NCBI GenBank assembly: GCA_963575715.1
Contig: CAUYTW010000222.1
Coordinates: 1-64,000, forward strand
Direction of reading: 5' to 3'
DNA length: 64,000 nucleotides
Origin: Gammaproteobacteria bacterium
GTDB lineage: Bacteria; Pseudomonadota; Gammaproteobacteria; CAIRSR01
Numbering within the stretch: the first letter of the stretch is position 1; each line of letters begins with the position of its first letter. The position numbers and the translations under genes were made by a program. Positions 15,863 to 26,600 of this stretch are shown here, in pieces. Below the pieces are notes generated by a model. The model did not search any database and had not been told where the DNA came from. It was given only the letters and a program-made list of their open reading frames with translations.

Positions 15863-16201
15863 GTAAATCACCCCACGGCTAAAAGCCGAGGGCTTTAATA
15901 AAATAAAGCTTGATTTACCAGCTTGAGTCCAAAACATCGGACTACGTTGCAACGAAGTACAAGATTCACCTACGAATGATTCCTCAGTTCGTAGCTCTGA
16001 AAGCGGCAGTTGCAAAGTTCGCAAGAACCGAAGCTGCGCTGCAATATTGACGAGGGGAGCCACACCGCAAGGTGTATGTTACCAAGCCCGTAAGGGCTGA
16101 CAGCCGGGAAAGACCGGCTTTTTTGACTGACGGTTTTTCCCGCTAAAACCGTCTCCTTTCCTCCCTGCCCGGCTAAAGCAGGGGGTATCTCGGATACAAT
16201 G
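15863..16201 (+). ncRNA. Standalone HEARO/omega-RNA-like structured element between dsrJ and dsrO
   Basis: This structured stretch of about 339 bases has no ORF and ends at ATGA (16202-16205), the start of dsrO. GGTAAATC (15862-15869) pairs with GATTTACC (15912-15919); the copy at 60247 has GTCAATC and GATTGAC, so an A-T pair is replaced by C-G. Inside, CGGCtaaaaGCCG matches GCCCtaaaGGGC there, and GTCC/GGAC matches TTCG/CGAA. ACTACGTTGCAACGAAGTA is identical in both. Further 3' come GCCCgtaaGGGC, GCCGGgaaagaCCGGC, an ACGGTTTT/AAAACCGT hairpin and CTGCCCGGCTAAAGCAGG. The copy at 60247 is joined to IscB coding sequence, which identifies the family. HEARO RNAs are known to lie next to iscB and to sit in front of ATGA or GTGA. 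No nuclease gene accompanies this copy. Confidence 0.8.
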
Positions 16202-16939
16202 ATGAAGAATGAACTTACTGACCAAGGCCGGCGTGGCTTTCTTGGTACTGCGACGACCACTGTGGTTGGCCTCGCTGCCGTTCCCGGCCTTTCCCTGGTG
16301 GCTTTTGCCCGTTCTCCAGATGTCCCCGTAGATGATAAGTCGCGGTGGGGTATATTAATTGATGCGAATAAATGCAAGTCGGACTGTACAGCTTGCGTCA
16401 CTGCCTGCAACACTGAAAATGGTCTTACGGGTCACGGTCGTCCTACTAGTGATGCGCAGTGGCTACGTAAGGTTCAATTAAAAGATAAGTCTACGGGGCG
16501 GATTTTATCTTTACCCGTGGGCTGTCAACATTGTGAAAAACCACCTTGCGTAGATGTTTGTCCGACGGGTGCATCTTTCAAACGAGCCGATGGCATTGTT
16601 TTGGTCGATAAGCATATTTGTATTGGTTGTCGATATTGCATGATGGCTTGCCCCTATAAAGCTCGTTCCTTTGGTCACGAGGAGAAGCATGATCAGAATC
16701 CACACTCCCCACGAGGCAAGGGAACTGTTGAGGCGTGTACTCTATGCGTCCATCGCGTTGATGCTGGTCAACTACCATCCTGTGTAGATGCCTGTCAAAA
16801 AATAGGACACCAGGCGATGATTTTTGGGGATCTTAAAGACCCTAACAGTGATATTGCTAAACGTCTTGCCAATGAGTCGAGCCGGCAATTACGCGAGGTT
16901 TTGAATTTAAATACCGCTGTTCGTTATCATGGGATGTAG
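16202..16939 (+). CDS. dsrO: DsrO, periplasmic iron-sulfur subunit of DsrMKJOP
   Basis: The protein has 245 residues. A Tat signal is present (QGRRGFLGTATTTVVGLAA). Four ferredoxin-like cysteine motifs follow (CKSDCTACVTAC; CQHCEKPPCVDVC; CIGCRYCMMAC; CTLCVHRVDAGQLPSC), as in DsrO, HybA and similar electron-transfer subunits. It passes electrons between DsrJ and DsrP. Two ATGs are adjacent (16199 and 16202); I chose the second because it lies at the element's ATGA boundary. The expected ribosome binding site is weak (GGATACAATG), so expression may depend on the RNA element upstream. Confidence 0.93.
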   Translation: MKNELTDQGRRGFLGTATTTVVGLAAVPGLSLVAFARSPDVPVDDKSRWGILIDANKCKSDCTACVTACNTENGLTGHGRPTSDAQWLRKVQLKDKSTGRILSLPVGCQHCEKPPCVDVCPTGASFKRADGIVLVDKHICIGCRYCMMACPYKARSFGHEEKHDQNPHSPRGKGTVEACTLCVHRVDAGQLPSCVDACQKIGHQAMIFGDLKDPNSDIAKRLANESSRQLREVLNLNTAVRYHGM

Positions 16940-17000
16940 CCGGGGTACTTTGTTTTTTTTTGATTAAAACTAAAAAATCAGAATATCAGGGATATTTTTT

Positions 17001-17123
17001 TACGGGCTGACAGCTGGGAAAGACCGGCACTTAATTCAGGCTAAAGCCATTGATTTTAACATCAAAGGCAGCGTTTCCTCCCCTCGACTTTTCGGGATCG
17101 AGGGGTTTCCATGCCGAGGATCT
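17001..17123 (+). mobile_element. HEARO/IscB-type element 3' part between dsrO and dsrP
   Basis: TACGGGCTGACAGCTGGG then AAAGACCGGC is the same module as at 16094 and 3191. A linker, a CCCCTCGA/TCGAGGGG hairpin and TTTCCATGCCGAGGATCT follow, then ATGA (17124). This is the second right-end type, also found at 5429 and 19831. GAGG lies four bases before the dsrP ATG. The 5' RNA part is missing. Confidence 0.7.
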
Positions 17124-18338
17124 ATGAAAAATATTTATTTTCGTGAAATGAAAGAAACGGGCCAGACTTACTGGTTAGTACAAGGATTACTGAGTATTTT
17201 AATTTTGTTGGCGCTTGCTGCAGCTCACCATATGGAGACAGAAGGCCATTGGGTCACAGGAATGAATAACCAGGTTGTGTGGGGACTGCCTCATGTCTTT
17301 GCTGTATTTTTAATTGTTACTGCTTCTGGAGAATTAAATCTGGCATCCATTGCCTCGGTTTTTGGTAAGGCTCCCTATAAACCATTGGCGCGTCTTTCCG
17401 CTTTAGTGGCCATTGCTCATCTGGTTGGTGGCTTAATGGTCCTGGTTTTGGATCTGGGTCGACCTGATCGCCTTATCGTAGCAATGACAAGTTATAACCT
17501 AAAGTCTATATTTACTTGGAATATTTTACTTTATAACGGATTTATCGTCTTAGCGGTAATTTATTTATGGACGATGATGGAGCGTCGTTTCAATCCTTAT
17601 ACAAAATTTGCAGGTCTTGGTGTATTTGTCTGGCGAATCATCCTTACCACCGGAACTGGTTCTATCTTCGGTTTTCTGGTTTCTCGTGATGCCTACAATG
17701 CGGCCATAATGGCACCAATGTTCATCATTATGTCATTCTCGTATGGAACCGCTATTTATCTCATGACACTTGAAACCCTTGCTTACTGGGGGAAGAGGCC
17801 AATTGGTGAGGAACTGATTACGCGTCTCAAAAATCTTTTAGGTATTTTCACAGCGGCGTCTTTCTATTTTTTCCTCGCTTATCATCTGACCAATTTATAT
17901 GGAGCACAACGCCAAGGGGTTGAATATTTTTTATTAGGAGGAGATAGCCTCTATTCAAAAATCTTTTGGATTGGACAAGTTTTCATCGGTACGATAGTTC
18001 CATTGGCCTTGCTCTATAGTCAGCTTGCTCGCTCTCGATTAGTTATCTATGGAGCTTGCATACTGGTGGTTCTTGGTGGACTTTCCCAGATGTACATCAC
18101 TATTATCGGTGGTCAGGCCTACCCAATTACCATCTTCCAAGGCTACGAAGTAAGCAGTAGCTTCTTTGATGGCCAAGTGGCAACCTATATCCCGACAGTT
18201 TACGAGGCCATGCTGGGAATTGGCGGTTTCGCTATCGCTGCCTTTATGGTGATTATGGTTACTCGTATGTTGCCATTTATTCCAAGTAGTTTGGCGGATG
18301 CGGACGTTGACGAACGTTTGATTGCTAAGGAACATTAA
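17124..18338 (+). CDS. dsrP: DsrP, NrfD-family quinone-interacting membrane subunit
   Basis: The protein has 404 residues with about ten transmembrane helices. It belongs to the NrfD/PsrC group and links the periplasmic DsrJO pair to the quinone pool. Typical parts are WGLPHVFAVFLIVTASGELN near residue 55 and VLDLGRPDRL near 112, the latter a common NrfD-family motif. The start ATG abuts an element right end; GAGGATCT serves as ribosome binding site. The first residues (MKNIYFREMKETGQTYW) match the family, so the element has not cut into the protein. Confidence 0.94.
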   Translation: MKNIYFREMKETGQTYWLVQGLLSILILLALAAAHHMETEGHWVTGMNNQVVWGLPHVFAVFLIVTASGELNLASIASVFGKAPYKPLARLSALVAIAHLVGGLMVLVLDLGRPDRLIVAMTSYNLKSIFTWNILLYNGFIVLAVIYLWTMMERRFNPYTKFAGLGVFVWRIILTTGTGSIFGFLVSRDAYNAAIMAPMFIIMSFSYGTAIYLMTLETLAYWGKRPIGEELITRLKNLLGIFTAASFYFFLAYHLTNLYGAQRQGVEYFLLGGDSLYSKIFWIGQVFIGTIVPLALLYSQLARSRLVIYGACILVVLGGLSQMYITIIGGQAYPITIFQGYEVSSSFFDGQVATYIPTVYEAMLGIGGFAIAAFMVIMVTRMLPFIPSSLADADVDERLIAKEH

Positions 18339-18351
18339 AGTTCATCATGGT

Positions 18352-18389
18352 TTAGCCGCCTAGAAAATAGTTTTATTTCAGGCGGCTAA
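18352..18389. repeat. Hairpin between dsrP and dsrN
   Basis: TTAGCCGCCT pairs with AGGCGGCTAA around an AT-rich loop of 18 bases. There is no T-tract. It could stabilise the upstream transcript's 3' end or attenuate dsrN. Confidence 0.5.
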
Positions 18390-18417
18390 CTAGCTTTCAT
18401 CAAACGGCGGAGAGACC

Positions 18418-19785
18418 ATGGCCCACTTAATGATCTCCGCAGCACACAAATCATCAGGTAAGACCACCATTAGTTTGGGTCTATGCGCCGCGCTGCGTGC
18501 AAGAAACGTTAAAGTTGTCCCCTTCAAGAAAGGTCCTGATTATATTGATCCGTTATGGTTGAGTCTGGCAAGTGGCCAACCCTGCTATAACCTAGATTTT
18601 TGGACCATGACGGTTGAAGAAATTCATGAGAGTTTTTCCTGCCATAGCGCACAAAGCGATATTGCTCTGGTGGAGGGTAATAAGGGACTTTATGACGGAA
18701 TGGACTTGGAAGGGCGCGACAGTAACGCCGCTTTGGCCAAATTGTTGAAAACTTCGATAGTATTAGTCATTGATACTCAAGGTATTACCCGTGGTATCGC
18801 TCCGCTGGTTCTTGGCTACCAAAATTTTGATCGTGAAGTACACATTGCGGGAATCATCCTCAATAAAGTGGGAGGAATTCGCCACGAAACTAAATTACGT
18901 AAAGTACTCGCGCACTATACTGATGTCCCGGTTATTGGATCTGTGGCCAGGGATGATCGATTAACCATCGTTGAACGCCATTTGGGATTAGTCCCCAGCA
19001 ACGAAAACAGTTCTGCTTTTGATCTAATTAATCAAATTGGATCTTTAGTGGCTGACCAAGTAGACCTAGAAGTCATTCAAGCATTAGCACAAAGCGTCTC
19101 CTCACCTTCATCTTTTTCAACGATTTATCCTGCGTTACAAGGACCAACGGTGCGTATTGGCATTCCCAGGGATGCTGCCTTTGCCTTCTATTATCCAGAT
19201 GATCTGGAAGCATTGCGCCAAGCGGGTGCTGAATTGGTATTTTTTGATACCTTACAAGATCATTTACCTGATGTGGATGGTTTATTTATCGGTGGTGGTT
19301 TTCCAGAAGTTCAAATGGACGCACTCGAAACTAATGTATCACTAAGAGTGGAAATCAGCTCTGCTGTGGAGAATGGCATGCCGGTCTATGCGGAATGCGG
19401 AGGCTTGATGTATCTTGCTCGACGTATTCAATGGGGTGATCGTTCGCGCTTGATGGTTGGTGCTTTACCCGTTGATGTTATTATGACTAATAAACCAATT
19501 GGTCGGGGTTATATTCGCCTGCGTGAAACCAACGATCATCCTTGGCCAGTAAACGGGCCAATGGTTGAGGTTCCCGGCCATGAGTTTCATTATTCTCACC
19601 TGGATAACCTTGAAGTTAATTGTAATTTTGCTTATCAAATCAAACGTGGCGTTGGCATTGATGGTTTTCATGATGGCCTTATTTATCGTAATGTCCTAGC
19701 CTGCTATTCTCATCAACGTAATACTCGCGCCAATCCATGGGCAGCAAGTTTCGTTGCCTTTGTAAAAAAGAATAAAAAATTCTAA
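18418..19785 (+). CDS. dsrN: DsrN, siroheme amidase
   Basis: The protein has 455 residues. It is a homologue of cobyrinic acid a,c-diamide synthase (CbiA/CobB); in dsr clusters it amidates siroheme for DsrAB. The N-terminal ATPase part has a P-loop variant (SAAHKSSGKTTISLGL), and the C-terminal glutaminase domain shows PVYAECGGLMYL with its catalytic Cys, and a His in PGHEFHYS. GGCGGAGAGACC precedes the ATG. It is the last gene of the contiguous cluster; dsrR, which follows in A. vinosum, is not here. Confidence 0.94.
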   Translation: MAHLMISAAHKSSGKTTISLGLCAALRARNVKVVPFKKGPDYIDPLWLSLASGQPCYNLDFWTMTVEEIHESFSCHSAQSDIALVEGNKGLYDGMDLEGRDSNAALAKLLKTSIVLVIDTQGITRGIAPLVLGYQNFDREVHIAGIILNKVGGIRHETKLRKVLAHYTDVPVIGSVARDDRLTIVERHLGLVPSNENSSAFDLINQIGSLVADQVDLEVIQALAQSVSSPSSFSTIYPALQGPTVRIGIPRDAAFAFYYPDDLEALRQAGAELVFFDTLQDHLPDVDGLFIGGGFPEVQMDALETNVSLRVEISSAVENGMPVYAECGGLMYLARRIQWGDRSRLMVGALPVDVIMTNKPIGRGYIRLRETNDHPWPVNGPMVEVPGHEFHYSHLDNLEVNCNFAYQIKRGVGIDGFHDGLIYRNVLACYSHQRNTRANPWAASFVAFVKKNKKF

Positions 19786-19830
19786 CTATTAAATTCCATA
19801 TAATCAATAAATACGGATGAAAGTCAAAAA

Positions 19831-19874
19831 TTCCTCGATCCTTCGGGATCGATGTGTTTCGACGCCGATGATCT
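19831..19874 (+). mobile_element. Second-type element right end before the crcB-like gene
   Basis: TTCCTCGATCCTTCGGGATC forms a short hairpin, then GATGTGTTTCGACGCCGATG and ATCT, then ATGA (19875). This matches the right ends at 5429-5479 (minus) and 17123, with GAGG changed to GATG, so its Shine-Dalgarno part is weakened. About 45 bases remain. Confidence 0.65.
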
Positions 19875-20456
19875 ATGAAAAATAAATGGTTAAAATTGGT
19901 CTTAGTGATAGTGTTTAATTTTTGGACATGCGCGGCATTATCTCAAGATGTTATTACACCAATAATTCCTGCTTCTGACAAAATTCATTCCGATTCCACT
20001 GCTCCCGTAAAAAATCGTTATTTTCCAGAAATTTTTGCCATTACAACGGTTGCTTCAATATTATCTACCATCAATCCTACAATTTCGGCAATTATTATTG
20101 GTGGTGGTCTAGGCTCATTGAGTCGTTATACTGTATCACAAGGGGTTAGTCATTGGGTTGATGGCTCTTTTCATGGCACAATGGCGGTCAACATAATTGC
20201 TTCTTTTATTTTTGGAACGATAACGGGTTGGGTTGCGCGTGGCGATTCTGGGATAGCTAATACTGCCTGGCTGGATTTAATGACAACGGGTTTTCTTGGT
20301 GGTTTTAGTACATTTTCGACTTTTGCTAAAGATACGGTAGAAATTGCTCGCGAGGAAGGAATTCTATTTTCGGCTCTTTATACTGGATTTTCCGTGGGTG
20401 TATCGGTTGTGGCGATATTAGCTGGTGAATTTGTAGGAACTCTACTATTACCATAA
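19875..20456 (+). CDS. crcB: CrcB/Fluc-family fluoride channel with an N-terminal extension
   Basis: The protein has 193 residues. Residues from about 70 match CrcB/Fluc: GGGLGSLSRYTVSQGV, GTMAVNIIASFIFG, and the diagnostic GFLGGFSTFSTFA. Fluc channels export fluoride as double-topology dimers and are normally about 125 residues. Here about 65 residues precede the domain and start with a signal-peptide-like stretch (WLKLVLVIVFNFWTCAALSQ) and a polar linker, which is odd for this family. No fluoride riboswitch was recognised upstream; the leader is an element end. It stands where dsrR would be expected. Confidence 0.75.
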   Translation: MKNKWLKLVLVIVFNFWTCAALSQDVITPIIPASDKIHSDSTAPVKNRYFPEIFAITTVASILSTINPTISAIIIGGGLGSLSRYTVSQGVSHWVDGSFHGTMAVNIIASFIFGTITGWVARGDSGIANTAWLDLMTTGFLGGFSTFSTFAKDTVEIAREEGILFSALYTGFSVGVSVVAILAGEFVGTLLLP

Positions 20457-20472
20457 CATTCAGAGAAATAAA

Positions 20473-22523
<2,051 letters not shown>

Positions 22524-22524
22524 G

Positions 22525-22569
22525 GTCAACTAACTTCATCCTACAGAGCAAGGGTTCTCGGAAACACTG
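22525..22569 (+). mobile_element. Degraded HEARO/IscB-type element after glnB
   Basis: GTCAACTAACTTCATCC, then AGCAAGGGTTCTCGG and AAACACTG, then ATGA (22570). This is the same layout as at 22141, only 340 bases away, but with the hairpin decayed. The ATGA is followed at once by TTAG, so no gene starts here. The rest of the gap up to 22644 shows nothing further. Confidence 0.6.
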
Positions 22570-22644
22570 ATGATTAGCCATCTATGCCCTTGAAGCGCAT
22601 ATCACGTTAATTTAGCACAGTACAGCCTCTGAGATGATCGTTTA

Positions 22645-23382
22645 ATGCGTCAAATTATTTTAGATACTGAAACCACTGGCCTTGAACCAGGCGCGGGCCA
22701 TCGTATCATTGAAATAGGATGTATCGAGCTAATTGATCGTCGCTTGACCAAACAACGCTGGCATAATTACCTCAACCCAGATAGAAAGATTGACGCCGGA
22801 GCGGCTGCGGTCCATGGAATCACCAACGATTTCTTAAAAAACAAGCCACGTTTTAGCGATATTGTTGAAGACTTAATTAATTTTATTCGTGGCAGCGAAT
22901 TGATTATCCATAATGCGCCCTTCGATGTCGGATTTATTAATAATGAATTGCGCCTAGCTGGTAGTCAGTGGGGACGTGTTGAAGATATTTGTCGAGTTAC
23001 CGATACTCTAGTTTTGGCGCGAGGTTTATATCCCGGTCAAAAAAACAGTCTGGATGCGCTGTGCAAACGCCATGGAATAGACAATTCCCACCGCAATCTC
23101 CATGGTGCCTTGCTCGACGCTGAAATACTGGTTGAAGTTTATCTGGCGATGACCGGAGGACAAGTCAGTTTGTCCCTCGGAGGAAACGTTGAACCTGTGC
23201 GCGCCAGCAGCCTTACGCCTCTCCGTATTTCTGGAAATCGACCCAAGTTACCGATAACTGCGCTCACGTCTGAGGAAGAAGTAGCTCATCAAAAAAAATT
23301 AGACGACATTGATAAAGCAAGTAACGGCAATTGCGTGTGGCGTCACATGGATGCCGCAGTGACGTTTGGAGTCCACGCCTAA
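22645..23382 (+). CDS. dnaQ: DNA polymerase III epsilon subunit (3'-5' proofreading exonuclease)
   Basis: The protein has 245 residues. The DEDDh exonuclease motifs are present: ILDTETTGLEPG (Exo I), HNAPFDVGFINNEL (Exo II), and HGALLDAEILVEVYLAMTGG (Exo III, with the catalytic His). It removes mismatched 3' ends in the polymerase III core. The start ATG at 22645 gives the family N-terminus MRQIILDTET. It is convergent with glnE; about 100 bases separate them. Confidence 0.95.
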   Translation: MRQIILDTETTGLEPGAGHRIIEIGCIELIDRRLTKQRWHNYLNPDRKIDAGAAAVHGITNDFLKNKPRFSDIVEDLINFIRGSELIIHNAPFDVGFINNELRLAGSQWGRVEDICRVTDTLVLARGLYPGQKNSLDALCKRHGIDNSHRNLHGALLDAEILVEVYLAMTGGQVSLSLGGNVEPVRASSLTPLRISGNRPKLPITALTSEEEVAHQKKLDDIDKASNGNCVWRHMDAAVTFGVHA

Positions 23383-23484
23383 TACTTGCGGTCCATTCAT
23401 GATGACCTGCTGCGCATTGGTAGGTGCCGCTGACAGCCCTGCTGCGCTTGGCTACACAATGGATTGAATCATCAAGGTTGCTTG

Positions 23485-26394
23485 CTATCCATGGATCGCT
23501 TCGACATGTTGTTGCCATAGGTGAGTCACATCACGCCGGTATTCGTCGAGGGTGTTATCGAGTTGTTCAACTGGAAAACAAGCCGCCTCACCTTGAAGCG
23601 TGGCGTGATGAGTCGCACGGCGCAAGTAGCGGTAGGCCTCCTGAAGTGTCACAACATCTGCTGACGAAAGTAGCCCACAGTCACGCAAAGTGTCGAGCTG
23701 GCGAATATTGTCGGTCCATTGGGTCAATCCGGGATGGTCGTGGGCATGGCGGAGCACCAGGTATTGGACTAAAAATTCGATATCGGCGATTCCGCCCCGA
23801 TCTTGCTTGAGGTTGAATTGGTGCTCAGGGTTTTTGCTACCCAATTCAGCACGCATCCGCTCGCGCATTTCTCGTACTTCCTGACAGAGTATTGCTGGAT
23901 TCCGTTCGCGGCACAGAATTTCGTGGCGAATCGCCCGGAAAGATTCTCCTACCGCCGCGTCTCCTGCCACCGGGCGCGCGCGAACCAAGGCTTGTTGTTC
24001 CCAAGTCCAAGCCGCCGTGCGTTGGTAGCGGTCGTAGGCATCCAGACTCGTGACCAGCAGCCCCGACGCGCCACTCGGACGCAGACGTAAATCAAGCTCG
24101 TACAGTTTTCCAGTTGGCGTATGGGTCGTGAGGAAATGAATCATTCGTTGGGCCAGACGCAAAAAGAACACACCAGTATCAATGGGATGCGCACCATCAG
24201 TGGGCGCGGTTACCTCGCCATCGTGGAGAAAAACGATATCCAGATCCGAGCCATAACCCAGTTCGATTCCACCCAGTTTGCCATAACCAAGGATGGCGAA
24301 GCCTCTGGCGTCCGGGTTACCGACGCCGAGGTAGGGGGGGTGCCCATGTTTTTCCACCAGATCGCGCCACGCTAGGTCCAAGACTTCCCCAAGGAGCACT
24401 TCGGCGAGTTCAGTGAGATGGTCGCTCACCACCATCAATGGCAAAACGCCGGTGATGTCTGCCGCCGCTACTCGGAGGGCGTTGCCATGCCGAAAATGGC
24501 GCAGTGCTTCCATCTCGATCTCAAGGTCATTCCCAGGTAGGCGCGCCATAATTTGACGCAAGGCGTCCGCCAAAACGGCGCGGCGCGGAGGGGTATAGAG
24601 AATACGTGGATCGATCAGCTCGTCCAACAGCAGCGGAAAACGTGCTATCTGATGCGTGATCCAGGGACTTGCTGCGCACAGACGTGCCAGTTGCGACAGC
24701 GCGAGTGGATTCTCGACCAGTAGGGCAACATAGGCGGTGCGGCGTCCAATCGACTCCAGCACAGTCACCAGCCGATCCACTGCCGCGCTGGGGCGGGAAA
24801 TCTTGCTCGCGGCCGCGAGCAGTAACGGTATCAATCGATCCAGGCGTTCCTGGCCACGTTCTGAAAGCGCGCGTACCGCCGCCGAGGTTCGCAGCCGTGC
24901 GAGCACCGCAGCGACCGACGGCTCCATCCCCAATTCCGCTAATAGTTGCGTGGCGCGCTCCGGTTCGAGCAGCCCGTGCCACAGGGCTTGGAGATCGTCG
25001 GATTTACCTTCAAGGACGGTCTCGTTTTGTGGCGAAGCGAAAACCCGCTGAAAATGATCATGAACACGGGTGAGATGTTGGTCCAGATCAGATTGAAACC
25101 TTTCCCAGGAAGAATAACCCATGGCCACGGCGAGACGCGCGCAAGCGATTGCATCGCGGGGCAAGGTTTGAGTTTGTTGATCGTTGTACTCCTGGAGGCG
25201 ATGCTCTACGTTGCGAAGGAATATATAGGCGTTGACCAGTTCAAGTACCACGACATCGGGCAGTAACCGTAAACGACCCAAAATTTCCAAAATGGGCAGC
25301 AAGCGTGGATCTTGGAGTTCGGGAACCCGCCCACCACGGGTAAGCTGGAAAACCTGAACAATGAATTCGATTTCGCGGATCCCGCCAGGGCCGAGCTTGA
25401 CATTGCCGATTAAGCCCTTGCGGCGTACTTCGGTGGCGATTAATTCCTTCATTTCGCGCAATGCGTCCATCGCGCCGTAATCGAGATAACGCCGGTAGAC
25501 AAAAGGACGCAGGAGTTTGAGCAATGATTGCCCGGCGTTGCGATCCCCGGCGACCGGGCGTGCTTTGATTAGCGCGTAACGTTCCCATTCCCGTCCATGT
25601 GATTGGTAGTAATTCTCCAGAGCGTCGAAACTCACTACCAATGGCCCCGATTCACCAAAGGGACGCAAACGCATATCGACGCGAAATACAAAACCAAGGG
25701 GAGTTGCCGTTGACAGTGCCTTAATTAGCCGTTGACCGAGGCGAATGAAAAATTCGGAATTGCTGATGCTGCGCCGACCTCGGGTTTCTCCGTCCTCGGG
25801 GTAGGCGAAAATAAGATCGATATCGGAAGAAAAATTGAGCTCCTGGGCGCCGAGTTTTCCCAGGGCCAGCACCACCATTGATTGTGGCGCGCCGATAGGA
25901 GAATGAGGAACACCCAACTCTCGCTGCAACCAAGTGGTTAAATGATCGAGGGCGGCGTCAATCGTGGCGTCAGCGAAGGCCGATAACTCGGCAACGGTGG
26001 TCTGGTAGTCGGCGCGGCAGGCGAGATCGCGCCAGGCGATTCGCACCATTTCCCGTCGCCGGAGCTGGCGCAGGCTGGCTGCCAACATTGCTTCATTGTT
26101 GACTCCTACCAAAGCTGCCGCGACGCGGCGCGGATATTCGCCGATGTCATAGTCACGTATCAGATCGCCGCTATCGGCGAAGTCAGTAAGTAGCGCAGGG
26201 TCGGCGACACAGAGACGGGAAACAAATTCGCTCGCCGCCCATACCTTCGGCAATTCGGCAAGCAACACGGGATCGGCAAGGGGTGCTATCTGGCGTGCAG
26301 CGGCGGCGCTTACATATTGATCAAAACCACGGGCCACGGACTCGCTTAATGAAGAGCACAAGTCGAGAACGGCTGAGGTAATGGATGTCATCAT
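23485..26394 (-). CDS. glnE: Glutamine synthetase adenylyltransferase/adenylyl-removing enzyme
   Basis: The protein has 969 residues. Two nucleotidyltransferase domains are seen: N-terminal deadenylylase with LGKLGAQELNFSSDIDLIF, and C-terminal adenylylase with GYGKLGGIELGYGSDLDIVF. Helical GlnE-type linkers follow each. It adenylylates or deadenylylates glutamine synthetase according to PII (GlnB) and glutamine. Two ATG codons are adjacent at the start (26394 and 26391). A run of GTT/AAC triplets and a family B element lie directly upstream. Confidence 0.95.
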   Translation of the reverse strand: MMTSITSAVLDLCSSLSESVARGFDQYVSAAAARQIAPLADPVLLAELPKVWAASEFVSRLCVADPALLTDFADSGDLIRDYDIGEYPRRVAAALVGVNNEAMLAASLRQLRRREMVRIAWRDLACRADYQTTVAELSAFADATIDAALDHLTTWLQRELGVPHSPIGAPQSMVVLALGKLGAQELNFSSDIDLIFAYPEDGETRGRRSISNSEFFIRLGQRLIKALSTATPLGFVFRVDMRLRPFGESGPLVVSFDALENYYQSHGREWERYALIKARPVAGDRNAGQSLLKLLRPFVYRRYLDYGAMDALREMKELIATEVRRKGLIGNVKLGPGGIREIEFIVQVFQLTRGGRVPELQDPRLLPILEILGRLRLLPDVVVLELVNAYIFLRNVEHRLQEYNDQQTQTLPRDAIACARLAVAMGYSSWERFQSDLDQHLTRVHDHFQRVFASPQNETVLEGKSDDLQALWHGLLEPERATQLLAELGMEPSVAAVLARLRTSAAVRALSERGQERLDRLIPLLLAAASKISRPSAAVDRLVTVLESIGRRTAYVALLVENPLALSQLARLCAASPWITHQIARFPLLLDELIDPRILYTPPRRAVLADALRQIMARLPGNDLEIEMEALRHFRHGNALRVAAADITGVLPLMVVSDHLTELAEVLLGEVLDLAWRDLVEKHGHPPYLGVGNPDARGFAILGYGKLGGIELGYGSDLDIVFLHDGEVTAPTDGAHPIDTGVFFLRLAQRMIHFLTTHTPTGKLYELDLRLRPSGASGLLVTSLDAYDRYQRTAAWTWEQQALVRARPVAGDAAVGESFRAIRHEILCRERNPAILCQEVREMRERMRAELGSKNPEHQFNLKQDRGGIADIEFLVQYLVLRHAHDHPGLTQWTDNIRQLDTLRDCGLLSSADVVTLQEAYRYLRRATHHATLQGEAACFPVEQLDNTLDEYRRDVTHLWQQHVEAIHG

Positions 26395-26409
26395 GTTGTT
26401 GTTGTTGTT

Positions 26410-26577
26410 GTTTCAATCCGCATCCGACCTCATCTGCCGAATGACAAAGCCATCGACAGATTGAGGTTGGTGGATTGCCTCCCCGTAAACGAGGAGGTTA
26501 CCAAAAAGATAACGCATCGTTGTCTAATTTAATTAATCCCCCTGAATGGGGAGGTCTCAAACCAGCAAGGAAATTTG
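26410..26577 (+). mobile_element. Family B structured element, copy 2
   Basis: It begins GTTTCAATCCGCATCCGACC and ends AACCAGCAAGGAAATTTG, followed by ATGA (26578-26581). It has the same series of hairpins as at 56523, but the third hairpin is shortened (GATAACGCATCGTTGTC). It fills the gap between the divergent-from-nothing 5' end of glnE and the 3' end of dsrS. No plus-strand gene begins at its ATGA. Confidence 0.75.
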
Positions 26578-26600
26578 ATGAGCCTGCCAGGTAAACGGAA

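Noticed and set aside
19786-19874. Fluoride riboswitch before the crcB-like gene
   Set aside because: The short leader is an element end; the conserved fluoride-aptamer pseudoknot sequences are not visible.
26410-26577. Family B as a CRISPR repeat (starts GTTTCAATCC like many CRISPR repeats)
   Set aside because: Copies are single, kilobases apart and about 170 bases long with fixed internal hairpins. There is no repeat-spacer alternation anywhere in the window.
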